DNA of 64,000 bases, from IMG/VR virus record IMGVR_UViG_3300024333_000005, positions 1-64,000 of that record. One strand, given 5' to 3'. Made by a program: the position numbers and the translations under genes. This document shows, in pieces, positions 1 to 9,400 of this stretch (its first letter is position 1; each line of letters starts with the position of its first letter). Origin of the DNA: a virus. A model generated the notes under the pieces. It ran no database searches. It was not told where the DNA came from and saw nothing but the letters and a program-made list of their open reading frames with translations.

Positions 1-12
1 TGCCGCTGTACG

Positions 13-2769
13 GTGGACGTGGAGAAGGGGGCCCAGGTCAAGGCCCCCGGGATGCCGGCCAAGCCGGGGCCTCCGCCTCCGAAGCCGCCGCCCCCGAAGC
101 CGGCCCCTCCGCCCGCTGTACCCCCGAAGCCCCCGGCCGCGGCCAAGCCTCCGCCAGCGCCGAAGCCGGCCCCTCCGCCTCCGAAGCCAACCCCCCCTCC
201 CGGGGCCTTCCCCTGGGCGGAGAGCGAGCTGACGGCCGGCCCCCCGAAGACGAAGGGGGCGCACGAGGGGTACTTCTACCGCGCCCCCGACGGGAGCGAG
301 TGGCTGTTCAAGCCGGTGCCCGAGCAACTGGCGGTCTCGGAGCGGGTGGCTTGCCACGACCTCGCGGTCCGCCTTGGGCTCCCTGGCCCCGACGCCTATG
401 CCGTCCGCCTCCGGGGCAAGCCGGGGGTCGTGCAGCGGTTGTTCCCCGGGGTGAAGGGCGACCTCGAAGGGATGCCCTTCGAGCAGCTCACCGAGAGCGA
501 CACGGACACCATTCTTCGGGAGGCGGCCTACAACTGGCTCATCGGCGAGAACGACGGCCACGCCGGAAACTGGCTGCGGCTCGCGGACGGCCGCCTGGTC
601 GGGATCGACAAGGGGCAGGCGTTCAAGTTCTACAACGCCGACAAGCTGGACTGGGACTACCACCCGAACACTGGCTTCCACGGCGGGCAGTACGACCACC
701 TGCTCCTTCGGGCCTACGCCCAGGGCCAGGGGCCGGCCAGCATTGATCCGGCCCGGCTTCCCCAGCTTGCCGCCTTCCTGGACCGGGTCGAAGCTCTGCC
801 GGACGAGGAGTTCCTGGCCATCCTGCGGCCGATGGCGGTCGGGCTGCACGCCGCCTCGGCCGGCAAGCCCTTGCCCGGGGTCTTCGGGCAGAAGGTCGGG
901 TGGTCGGTCGACCAGTTCCTCGAAGAGGCCCTGCGCCGGAAGAAGGGCCTGCGCCGGGACTTCCTCGGCTACCTGGAGCGGGCACAGAAGGAGCGCAACA
1001 AGGCCCTGGGGGTCCAGGTCCCGGCAGCCGCAACCCGGCGGGCTCGGCAGGCCGCGGCCACCGTCGCCGAACCAGGGGTGGTCACGCCGCTCAACGCCGA
1101 GTGGGTGCGGAAGGCCAAAGCCTCGGGCTGGCGCGGCCGTACCATGTTCCTGGGAGGCCAGGACTGGGAAGACATGCAGGCGGTGGGCTACACCTTGGAG
1201 GACGGCACCTTCATCCTGGAGGGCAAGCTGCGAGAGGATGGCAACAGAAGGCTCGTTGACGCAATCCTCTCCCGCGGGATAGCCGCCTCCACGTCCGAAT
1301 CTGGCGGAGCCCTGACCCCCTCCGAGTTCCGACTCCAGGCGCTTGCGTTTGCAATCGCGAAGCACACGAACCACCACTTCGACCCGGCCAGCCTCGGCTA
1401 CGACCAGAAGATCAACCTGAACCACAAGGCCAACGCCACAGAGGCTTGGCGCCTCATCAGGCAGATGGCGAAGTCGTCCAACCCCGACGAGCGGGCGGCC
1501 GCCAAGCACTACGCCGACTATCTCGGCGGCCTGTTGCACTGGGATGCCGAGGGCAACCCGACTTGGAAGGAGAAGCCCAAGCTGGCGAGCGCCGGACACA
1601 AGCTGGTGTCCTGGGCCGACGCGCCCCAGCGGCACGGGCTGAAGGGCCCACCCACGACCTTCCGCGAGCGGCCGGTCAACACCCCCAGCCGCCGGTTCCG
1701 GCCAGACGGGCCGCCGCAGGCGACCGACGAGCCGCCCCTGGAGTGGGGCGGCAAGATGTACGAGGGGCACCTGGCCCCCGGGGTCCAGCTCCGCTACGTC
1801 CCCTGGTCCTCCCCGGGGGCGTTCGCCGGCCGCATCGAGCTGGTGCTGGACAAGGCGGAAGCGACCCCCGCAGGGATCGAGGCGGCCCTGGTCAAGCTGC
1901 GGGAGCTGGGCGTCGAGTGCCGCCTGGCGGACAAGAAGGACCTCCGGCTCCTGTACCTGCGCAAGACCACCCGGGCCGCGAAGCTGGAGGGCTACGTAGG
2001 CTTCAGCCCCAAGGAGGACCGGCCGGTAGACGAGCAGATCAAGGAACTCCACACCGCCTGGAGCCGGCGGCTGGGGCGGCCGCCCGAGCAGATGCCGGGC
2101 TACCAGGAAGCGCCGACCTGGGACCACGAGGAGTTCGACGGCCGGCCCCGGTGGCTGCGGTTTGACGTATCCGACGAAGACATCGCCGCCTACCAGGAGG
2201 AGGGCTACACCATCGCGCAGAGCATCAACGCCCTCTCTGGCGGCGGCCATTTGGACAACAAGATCGGACAGGGGCACCTGGAAGCCATACTGAGAAGCGA
2301 CTCGCTGCTGTCTTCCTGCGAGCGAATGCGAGTCGGCATCTACAATGCTGTCTCGCGGCAGGGCGAATCGGTGGACCGCGATGTCCCCTCCGGCGGCGCG
2401 GCCTACGTTTTCACCCGGCTGCGAAGGTGGCAAGGCCGCGGAGCCCCGCCCTTCGACCTGGAGTTCGACCTGCGGCTCTGGAGGGACTGCGACGCAATCC
2501 ACTACTCCGGCGATATGTTTGGTCAGACCGTAAGGGGGGCCACTTCGCGGCGGATAAATGGGAACTGGGAGGGGAGCGCGGGGGCCGCCAGGAGTTCGCC
2601 AGATAACGAGCTGGACTTCAAGAGCCGGGTCGGAATGCTGGCCTGGCTGCGGGCTGTTCATGTCCGCTCCAAAGAGAGCCGGGAAGCGGTGCTGGACCTC
2701 TTCCGAAAGCTCGGCATCAAGAGGGTCCGGGGCCGGCCGATAGAAGCGCTGGTGAAGGTCGGGGGCTAG
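13..2769 (+). CDS. kinase-fold, proline-rich phage protein, possibly 5' partial
   Basis: The protein has about 918 residues from the GTG at 13, but the frame is open to base 1, so the true start may lie upstream. Residues 10-70 are a proline/lysine-rich linker (PPPPKPPPPKP). Residues about 80-330 look like a protein/lipid-kinase-like fold of the HipA/PI3K type: a candidate ATP lysine in WLFKP (K100), a catalytic-loop-like GENDGHAGNW (D181, H183, N186) and a metal-binding-like GIDKG (D199). The rest (about 350-918) I do not recognise. Parts near 1190-1400 and 2200-2700 are visibly less GC-rich than the surroundings, which may mean an acquired C-terminal domain. Its position just before head genes suggests a virion or minor-head-associated protein, as kinase-like domains are sometimes fused to such proteins. 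Function is inferred; the kinase fold is moderately supported. Confidence 0.6.
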   Translation: MDVEKGAQVKAPGMPAKPGPPPPKPPPPKPAPPPAVPPKPPAAAKPPPAPKPAPPPPKPTPPPGAFPWAESELTAGPPKTKGAHEGYFYRAPDGSEWLFKPVPEQLAVSERVACHDLAVRLGLPGPDAYAVRLRGKPGVVQRLFPGVKGDLEGMPFEQLTESDTDTILREAAYNWLIGENDGHAGNWLRLADGRLVGIDKGQAFKFYNADKLDWDYHPNTGFHGGQYDHLLLRAYAQGQGPASIDPARLPQLAAFLDRVEALPDEEFLAILRPMAVGLHAASAGKPLPGVFGQKVGWSVDQFLEEALRRKKGLRRDFLGYLERAQKERNKALGVQVPAAATRRARQAAATVAEPGVVTPLNAEWVRKAKASGWRGRTMFLGGQDWEDMQAVGYTLEDGTFILEGKLREDGNRRLVDAILSRGIAASTSESGGALTPSEFRLQALAFAIAKHTNHHFDPASLGYDQKINLNHKANATEAWRLIRQMAKSSNPDERAAAKHYADYLGGLLHWDAEGNPTWKEKPKLASAGHKLVSWADAPQRHGLKGPPTTFRERPVNTPSRRFRPDGPPQATDEPPLEWGGKMYEGHLAPGVQLRYVPWSSPGAFAGRIELVLDKAEATPAGIEAALVKLRELGVECRLADKKDLRLLYLRKTTRAAKLEGYVGFSPKEDRPVDEQIKELHTAWSRRLGRPPEQMPGYQEAPTWDHEEFDGRPRWLRFDVSDEDIAAYQEEGYTIAQSINALSGGGHLDNKIGQGHLEAILRSDSLLSSCERMRVGIYNAVSRQGESVDRDVPSGGAAYVFTRLRRWQGRGAPPFDLEFDLRLWRDCDAIHYSGDMFGQTVRGATSRRINGNWEGSAGAARSSPDNELDFKSRVGMLAWLRAVHVRSKESREAVLDLFRKLGIKRVRGRPIEALVKVGG

Positions 2770-2771
2770 GC

Positions 2772-3167
2772 ATGAACTGGGAGCCAACCATCGTCGCCTA
2801 CCTGCAAGAGATGCGAGGCCAAGCTCTGGTCGAAGTGCTGGACCGTTCGGCGGAGGGGCTGCTGCTCTGGCGGAGCGGCGAGCATCCCTGCGCCGCCTTC
2901 GCGGCGCGGGAAGACTGGTTCGTCTGGTGGTCGCTGGGCTCCGACGGAGAGCACGCGTTGCGAGTGCGGAAGGCCCTCCGGCAGGTCGACGACCTGTACC
3001 TGGATGGGGTGCCCTTCCCTAGCGGTGAAGTCCGCCGGCTCTGCCTCTCCCCGATCTGGCTTCCCGAGCAGCGGGCCGATTTGGCGGCCTGGGAACAGCG
3101 GAGGCCGGGCGACTGGGCCCGGCGTTGCGTACAGGAGTTGCTCGATGCCCGTATTCGTGGCGAGTAG
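2772..3167 (+). CDS. hypothetical protein
   Basis: A 131-residue protein starting at ATG 2772, two bases after the previous stop. It is acidic and tryptophan-rich (DWFVWWSLG near residue 55) with no signal peptide or membrane segment. I do not recognise a family. Its 3' end overlaps the next gene by 23 bases, so the two are probably translated together. High-GC codon use matches the neighbours, supporting a real gene. Confidence 0.6.
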   Translation: MNWEPTIVAYLQEMRGQALVEVLDRSAEGLLLWRSGEHPCAAFAAREDWFVWWSLGSDGEHALRVRKALRQVDDLYLDGVPFPSGEVRRLCLSPIWLPEQRADLAAWEQRRPGDWARRCVQELLDARIRGE

Positions 3168-3489
3168 CCTGGCCCTGTCCGAGATGCCGGGGGGCGGCCC
3201 TCCCTTCCGAGTGGTCGCAGTGCTGGCGGTGGACCCCCGCAACGGGGAGCACGCGGTGGCAACCGAGCTGGGGGCGGACGTGGTCCGGGCCAACATCGAG
3301 ACCCGAGTCATGGATGCCCGGAGAGCCGGCCGATCCCTGACCGACCTGCTCGACTACCTGGCCTCCCAGGGCAACCGCTACTTCCGCTCCTGGGAAACCC
3401 CGGAGAGCGTCCAGGCGCCGACCGTCGAGGCGGCAGCCGACCGGCTTCTCCTGTCCCTCCGCCCCGAGATGGAGGTCCCGCCCCTATGA
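3145..3489 (+). CDS. hypothetical protein
   Basis: A 114-residue protein. The ATG at 3145 is chosen over earlier in-frame starts because an AGGAG lies at 3133-3137 with good spacing, and because upstream residues would lie inside the previous gene. It has a short beta-rich start (MPVFVASSLALSEMPGG) followed by predicted helices. No known motif is seen. Its stop overlaps the queD start (ATGA at 3486), linking it to the preQ0 genes; whether it takes part in that pathway is unknown. Confidence 0.6.
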   Translation: MPVFVASSLALSEMPGGGPPFRVVAVLAVDPRNGEHAVATELGADVVRANIETRVMDARRAGRSLTDLLDYLASQGNRYFRSWETPESVQAPTVEAAADRLLLSLRPEMEVPPL

Positions 3490-3896
3490 GCACCATCGTC
3501 GTCGCCTGCGAACTGGAGTTCGACGCGGCTCATCGACTGCTCGGCCACCCGGGTCGGTGCGCTTCCCTGCACGGGCACCGCTACCGGGTCGAGGTCCGGG
3601 TGGCGGGCGGACCCGGCGAGGATGGCCTGGTGCTCGACTTCTCCGACCTCAAGGGCCGGCTGCGTGGCCTGCTCGACCCTTGGGACCATGCCACCCTGCT
3701 CCAGGAGGGCGACCCCCTGCTCCCGGTCCTGCGAGCTGACCCAACCTGCCGGGTGGTCGCCTGCCCCTGGCCCCCGACTGCGGAGCGGATGGCCGAGGCT
3801 GTCCACGGGAGCCTTGCCCGCTCCCTGCCGCCGGACCTGGCCGTCGCCGCGGTGACGGTCTGGGAGACCCCGACCAGCTCTGCCACCGCGGCATGA
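3486..3896 (+). CDS. queD: 6-carboxy-tetrahydropterin synthase QueD
   Basis: A 136-residue member of the 6-pyruvoyl-tetrahydropterin synthase/QueD family. It converts 7,8-dihydroneopterin triphosphate to 6-carboxy-tetrahydropterin, the second step from GTP to preQ0. Visible signatures are FDAAHRL (zinc ligand H16), LHGHRY (ligands H29 and H31), the catalytic cysteine C25 in HPGRC, WDHATLL and a PTAE motif in the second half. Length is normal for the family. It starts four bases inside the preceding stop and its own stop overlaps the queE start, so it belongs to a tightly coupled operon with queE, folE and queC. That context favours QueD over a biopterin enzyme. Confidence 0.93.
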   Translation: MSTIVVACELEFDAAHRLLGHPGRCASLHGHRYRVEVRVAGGPGEDGLVLDFSDLKGRLRGLLDPWDHATLLQEGDPLLPVLRADPTCRVVACPWPPTAERMAEAVHGSLARSLPPDLAVAAVTVWETPTSSATAA

Positions 3897-4561
3897 GCCG
3901 GGGCTACGCCGTCCACGAGGTCTTCGCCTCGCTCCAGGGCGAAGGTCTGCACACCGGCCGCCCCGCCCTGTTCGTCCGCTTCGCCGGCTGCAACCTGTGG
4001 TCCGGCCGGGAGCAGGACCGGGCCCGGGATGCCGAGCGCCATGAGGCGGCCTGCCCAGCCTGGTGCGACACCACCTTCCGGGGGCCGCCTGGCCGCCACG
4101 GTGGCCAGCTCTCTCTGGCCGCCCTGCTCCGGGCCTGCGAGCAGGAGGCCGACGGTGTCGCCTTCGTGGTCCTGACCGGCGGCGAGCCGCTGCTCCAGGC
4201 GGACGCCGAGCTGATCGGGGCCCTGCGCCGGCGGCTGGCGCTCCCCGTCCACGTCGAGACCAATGGGACCCTGCCCCTGCCCCCGGGGGCGAACCCGGAC
4301 TGGATCGCCCTCTCGCCGAAGACGCCGCCGGACCGGCTGGCCCTGCGGGTCTGCGACGAGCTGAAGGTGGTCTACCCCTCGCCGGTTCCCCCGGTGGCCT
4401 ATGCCCAGGCGCTCCGGGTCCTGGCCCGGGATGCCCTGCTCGTGCAGCCGCGGGCGGGACCCGACTTGCCGGCGGCCGTCGGGGCGTGCATCCTGTACGT
4501 CCGGGAGCACCCCGGCTGGCGGCTCGGGGTGCAGGCGCACAAGGTCCTCGGCTTGCCGTGA
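3893..4561 (+). CDS. queE: 7-carboxy-7-deazaguanine synthase QueE
   Basis: A 222-residue radical-SAM enzyme that rearranges 6-carboxy-tetrahydropterin to 7-carboxy-7-deazaguanine. Signatures are an N-terminal EVFASLQGEG, the cluster region CNLWSG...CPAWCDT, TGGEPLL (SAM-binding GGE), HVETNGT and SPKTPP. The cluster cysteines appear to be C33, C54 and C58, a C-X20-C-X3-C spacing that is longer than common QueE arrangements (see findings). It is translationally coupled to both neighbours by 4-base overlaps. Family assignment is firm. Confidence 0.93.
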   Translation: MSRGYAVHEVFASLQGEGLHTGRPALFVRFAGCNLWSGREQDRARDAERHEAACPAWCDTTFRGPPGRHGGQLSLAALLRACEQEADGVAFVVLTGGEPLLQADAELIGALRRRLALPVHVETNGTLPLPPGANPDWIALSPKTPPDRLALRVCDELKVVYPSPVPPVAYAQALRVLARDALLVQPRAGPDLPAAVGACILYVREHPGWRLGVQAHKVLGLP

Positions 4562-5220
4562 CCCCCTTCGACCTCGACCGAGTCCGCTCCCACCTGGAGC
4601 GGGCCACCGCGGCTCTGGCCGTCCCCGGCGACCCCGAGCAGGCGCGGGTGGCTCTGTGGCAGGAGGCAGTAGCCCTCCAGCTCGCGCTGATGGGGGAGGA
4701 CCCGGGGCGGGAGGGCCTGCGGGACACCCCCGCCCGGGTGGTCCGCTACTGGCAGGAGGCCCTATCGGGCTACGCCGTCGACCCTGCCGCCATCCTGGCC
4801 CGGTCCTTCGAGGAGACCGAGGGCTACGACGAGCTGGTGCTGGTGCGGGACATCGCCTTCGACTCGACCTGCGAGCACCACCTGCTCCCGTTCCGCGGCA
4901 CGGCGGCGGTCGGGTACGTCCCCTCCCAGATGCCCCAGGGCCGGGTGCTCGGGCTGTCGAAGCTGGTCCGCCTGGTCCGCTGCTACTCCGCCCGGCTTCA
5001 GCTCCAAGAGCGCATGACCCGCCAGATCGCGGCCGCCCTCTGGGAGCACCTGCGCCCGCTGGGCGTCGGGGTGGTGATCCGGGCGGCGCACGGGTGCATG
5101 GAGTGCCGGGGAGTGCGGGCGAACGGGGCCAACGCGGTGACCTCGGCCATGATGGGGGTCTTCCGCCAGGACCCGTCTGCCCGGGCCGAGCTGCTCGCCC
5201 TCTGCGGGGCGGCCCCGTGA
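4558..5220 (+). CDS. folE: GTP cyclohydrolase I
   Basis: A 220-residue FolE. It opens the GTP ring to give dihydroneopterin triphosphate, the entry step for 7-deazaguanine synthesis. Zinc-site residues are visible in STCEHHLLPF (C105, H108) and HGCMEC (C180); GLSKLVRLV and QERMTRQIA are family signatures. The GTG at 4558 overlaps the queE stop (GTGA) and gives a family-typical length, so it is preferred to start codons further upstream inside queE. Its presence in the queDEC run suggests it supplies DNA modification rather than folate. Confidence 0.93.
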   Translation: MTPFDLDRVRSHLERATAALAVPGDPEQARVALWQEAVALQLALMGEDPGREGLRDTPARVVRYWQEALSGYAVDPAAILARSFEETEGYDELVLVRDIAFDSTCEHHLLPFRGTAAVGYVPSQMPQGRVLGLSKLVRLVRCYSARLQLQERMTRQIAAALWEHLRPLGVGVVIRAAHGCMECRGVRANGANAVTSAMMGVFRQDPSARAELLALCGAAP

Positions 5221-5717
5221 CCTGGTTCTGGGCCGGCCTCTACCTGGCTGCGGCGGTGGCCGCGAACCTGGCGGTGGCGGCCTGGGGCCCGGCCGCCACC
5301 CTCCCGGCGGCAGCCCTCTGCATCGGGTGCGACCTCACCGCCCGGGATGCCCTGCACGAGCGCTGGGAAGGGCCGGGCCTGGTCGGGCGCCTGGGCGCCC
5401 TGATTGCCGCGGGGTCTGCGCTGACCTACCTCGCCTCCCCGGCTGCGGGCCGGGTGGCCCTGGCCTCTCTCCTGGCCTTCGCCGTCTCGGCCACGGTGGA
5501 CTCGCTCGCCTACGGCGCTCTGCGCCAGCACATTCCTCTGGTGCGGGTCAACGGGTCCAACCTGGCTTCGGCTCTCGCGGACTCCCTGGTCTTCCCCACG
5601 GTGGCCTTCGGTGCCCTGCTCCCCTGGGTGATCCTCGGGCAGTTCGTCGCCAAGGTGGCGGGCGGCGCCCTCTGGTCGCCCCTGGTAGTGGCCCTGCGCC
5701 GGCGGAGGGCAGCGTGA
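5217..5717 (+). CDS. VUT/YhhQ-family transporter, probable 7-deazaguanine precursor uptake
   Basis: A 166-residue, strongly hydrophobic protein with about five or six membrane segments, for example AGLYLAAAVAANLAVAAW, GALIAAGSALTYLA and ALASLLAFAVSATVDSLAYG. The second segment carries CIGCDLTARDALHERW, similar to the family's intramembrane aspartate motif. YhhQ (VUT, DUF165) proteins import preQ0/preQ1 in bacteria, and placement between folE and queC fits that. The start is GTG 5217, overlapping the folE stop. The exact substrate is inferred from context. Confidence 0.75.
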   Translation: MTWFWAGLYLAAAVAANLAVAAWGPAATLPAAALCIGCDLTARDALHERWEGPGLVGRLGALIAAGSALTYLASPAAGRVALASLLAFAVSATVDSLAYGALRQHIPLVRVNGSNLASALADSLVFPTVAFGALLPWVILGQFVAKVAGGALWSPLVVALRRRRAA

Positions 5718-6406
5718 CCCCGATGCCGGCAGTGGTGCTGCTCTCCGGCGGGCAGGACTCGACCACCTGCCTGTACTGGGCCCGGGAGCGCTTCTCCCCG
5801 GTCGCGGCTCTGGCGGTCAACTACGGCCAGCGGCACGTGGCCGAGCTGTTGGCGGCCCGGGCGGTGGCCGAGCTGGCCGGCGCCTCCTTCCGCCTCCTGA
5901 CCCTGGAGGCCCTGACGCAACTCGGGGGCTCGGCTCTGCTCCCGGGTGGCGGCGAGCTGCGGGAAGCGGGCGGCCTGGTCGACGCCGAGGCCCCGGCCGG
6001 GCTCCCAACCTCCTACGTCCCCGGCCGCAACCTGCTCCTGCTCGGGCTTGCCGGGGCCTACGCGGCCAGTCTGGGAGTCCGGGACCTGGTGTGTGGGGCG
6101 AGCCAGGCGGACTACTCGGGCTACCCCGACTGCCGGCGCCCGTTCATGGATGCGATGGAAGCGGCCCTGACCCTGGCCCTCCCGACCACCTGCGGCCCCC
6201 TCCGCGTCCACGCTCCCTTGATGAACTGCACGAAGGCCGACACGGTGCGCCTGGCCTGGGCCCTTCCCGGGTGCTGGGAGGCGCTGGCCCTGACCGTGAC
6301 CTGCTACCGGGGCCTGCGGCCGGGCTGCGGCGTCTGCCCGTCCTGCCGGCTGCGGGCCCGGGGCTTCGCCGAGGCCGGTCGGCCCGACCCTGCGGCAGGG
6401 GCCTGA
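5714..6406 (+). CDS. queC: 7-cyano-7-deazaguanine (preQ0) synthase QueC
   Basis: A 230-residue ATP-dependent enzyme converting 7-carboxy-7-deazaguanine and ammonia to preQ0. It has the PP-loop LLSGGQDSTTC (S11-S16), YGQRH, VPGRN, and a C-terminal zinc cluster C197...C205-GV-C208-PS-C211. The GTG at 5714 overlaps the transporter stop; ATG 5723 is an alternative giving MPAVVLLSGG. It has no fused amidotransferase domain, unlike the Gat-QueC form linked to archaeosine-type DNA modification. It ends one base before the DpdA-like fusion gene. Confidence 0.93.
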   Translation: MTPMPAVVLLSGGQDSTTCLYWARERFSPVAALAVNYGQRHVAELLAARAVAELAGASFRLLTLEALTQLGGSALLPGGGELREAGGLVDAEAPAGLPTSYVPGRNLLLLGLAGAYAASLGVRDLVCGASQADYSGYPDCRRPFMDAMEAALTLALPTTCGPLRVHAPLMNCTKADTVRLAWALPGCWEALALTVTCYRGLRPGCGVCPSCRLRARGFAEAGRPDPAAGA

Positions 6407-6407
6407 C

Positions 6408-9400
6408 GTGCCCAAGGTCCGCACCACCCTCTTCTACGTCACCCTCCCCTGGGGCACGCCGCTCCTGAAGCGGATGCGCATCGAGAACGTCATGGTCAGC
6501 TTCCGCCACTTCGGGCGGAAGCTGCCAGAGTTCCCCCGGCTCATCGTCGACTCGGGGGCCTACTCGGACGCCAAGCTGCGCAAGGGCGAAGGTGAGGGGA
6601 AGGGCCGGGAGAAGGAGGACCGGAGCGGCAAGGGGTACGCCCGCTACCTCGACGAGTCGCCGGCCGAGCGGAGCGTGGTCTTCCGCGTCATGATGGACAA
6701 GATCGGGGACCAGCCGGCGACCTGCCGCCGCTTCGACCGGCACCTGGCCAAGGGGCACTCCTGCGCCTTCGTCTACTACTCCGACGCCCGGGTGACGCCG
6801 GCGGTGGAGGCGGCCCTCAAGCGCTCCCTGACGGCCGCCGGCGCAGCGTGCTTCGCCGGCATCACCACCGGCTACCTGATCGCCCGCAAGATCGGGATGA
6901 ATGAGGTCTTCCGGGGCCTGGAGCGGTGGTGGGGGGCGGTGGAGAAGGTCCTGGGCAAGGGCCCCCGTCCCCGGACCCACCTGCTCGGTTCCTTCCGCAT
7001 CCCGGTGCTGTCCCGCTTCCCCTTCACCTCGGCCGACATCTCCTCGCACTTCCTGGCCAACCGCTACGGCCGCTTCTGCACCTACCTCCGGGACGAGCGG
7101 GGCCTGCGGGTCTCGGGCATTCCCCACCACCAGGCGAAGAACGTTGAGGGCCGGCTCTCGCCGGCCATGCGTAGGCTCCAGGAGGCCAGCTACGCCTCGG
7201 CCCGCAAGCTGGGGCTCGACCTCGACGTGGAGGACGACCGCTACTGTTGGAACATCCGGGCCTACAAGCTGCTGGAGGCGGCCCTGGCCCGGGGCGACGT
7301 GGAGAAGGCCGATGCCGGGCTCCTGCTCGACACCCCGGGCCTGACCCCCTGGGCGGAGGGGGCGGTGGCGCCTCCTTCCTCGGTGGCCTACGACTTCGGC
7401 TTCTCCCCGGGGGAGCTGGCCGACCTCGGCAAGACCGAGGACGAGCATGACGGAGAGCGGGAGGGAGCCGAGGACCCGGGGGACGAGTGGGCGGCCGACG
7501 ACGAGGCCGAGGACCAGGGCGAGGACTCGGCCGAGGCGACGGCGAAGGACGCCATCACCACCGACGCCCTGGCAACTGGCGGCCGCAAGGCCCCCGAGCA
7601 GGGCGGTCCTCCGCCCCGGCGCCGCCGGCGCCGGCAGGAGGAAGAGGAGAAGGCGGCGCCCCCGACCGGAGTGCTGCCGGCGCTCAAGATGCCGGACCCG
7701 GCCTTTCTGCTCGACCGCCTGGAGGCGGGCGAGTCGGCGGGCATCCTCTCCCGCCGGGCGCAGGCGGAGCGGGTGGGCGAGCCCGAGTTCCTGGTCAACG
7801 AGGTCGCGCCGCTCGGCTTCGACCGGGCCTTCGTCTGGGCGGTGGTAAAGCACGGAGCGGCCGAGGCGGTCGCCGACCTGTCCGCGCTGGACCCGCTGCG
7901 CCGGGCCGGGGTAGACGCTCTCGCCCGCCAGGAGTTCGCCGGGGAGCGGGACTTCTTCTACCTGCCCCTGGAGCTGGTCGAGCGCTACGAGGCGCCCCTG
8001 CCCCTCAAGCGCCCGCCGGCGGGCCGGCGCTTCGGGGCCGAGGTGGACCTGGAGCGGGACGTGGCAAAGGCCGCGGTCCCTTCCCTGCCCCCCGCCGGCG
8101 ACGACCCGCCCGAGGCCGAGGCAGACGACGAGGGCGAAGGTGAGGTTGGCAAGCGGGTCCGCCAGCCGTTCGGAGCGCCAGCCGGCAAGTCGGCGGTGGC
8201 CGGCCGGGTGGCCGCGGGGCTCCCCCGCCACCGGACCTACGTGGAGCCCTTCGCCGGCGGGGCCGCGGTCCTGTTCGCCAAGGCCCCTTCGTCGTCGGTG
8301 CGGGAGGTCCTGGCGGACCTGGACCCCGAGGTCGTCGGCGCCTTCTCCTTTCTCCAGCGGGCGACCTCCCGGGACCTGGACGATCTGCGGGCACGGGACT
8401 GGCGCTCGACCCCCGAACAGCTCCGGCAGGCGGTGGCCCTGCAACCCCGCTCCGACGCCGAGCGCTTCTGGCGGCTCGCGATGCGCCGGTACTCGGGCTG
8501 GCGAGCGGCGAGCGGCGGCTACAACCCCGCCCGGCAAGGGCGGGTCTCGACCTTGCCCGGCCGCCTGGAAGAGGTCCAGCGGCGCCTCGCCGGGGTGGTG
8601 CTGCGGCGCCAGGACTGGCGGGAGACCCTGCGGGAGTTCGACGCCCCCGACTCGTTCTTCTACCTCGACCCGCCCTGGCCCTCCCGCAAGGGGGCAGCGC
8701 CCGAGGGCCTGGAGCCGGCCACTCTGGCGGCCGCTCTGGCGACCCTCAAGGGCACCTTCCTTCTGCACTACGACCCGGCCCACGCCGACGCCTTCCGCCG
8801 GGAGGGGTGGGGGCTGCGGGAGGCCGATGGGCTTCTGGAGGTCACGAACGCCCCGGACCGGGTGGGCAAGGCCGCGGCCGAGCCCACGCCCGGGGAGCTG
8901 GCGGCGGAGTGCCGCGGACTCCTCCGCAAGCTGGCCCAGGACGCCCCAGGACGCACGGAAGCGGTCTGCCGGCTGGGGGAGCCCGGCCCGGACGATCTCG
9001 CGGCCCTGCGGGCCGCTCCGGGCCGCCTGCAAGCCGCGGCCGAGGCGCTGGCCGCGGTGGAGCTGGTGACCCCCGAGCCCTCCCCCGGCCCGGGCGACCC
9101 GGCCGCCCGTCTGGCCGCCCTCCTTCCCCGGCTGTTCCCGGCCCTGGAGGGGGCGGACGAGCTGCACAAGGCCCTGGAGGGTGGGCATGAGGCGGCCGCC
9201 CTGCTCGCCCGCCTGGGCGGGTTCTCCGGCACTGGCGACGGTGGTAGCGCCAGGCTTTGCCCCGCGTGCCTCGCTGCCCCTGCCCCGGAGGCTACCTGCC
9301 GGGTGGTGAAGGTGCTGATCGCCGGGGTGGGCTCCGTGCCTCCCGAACGGCTCGACGCCGAGAGGCTGCGGGACCTCTCCGATGGCCAGCTCCGGGAGGC

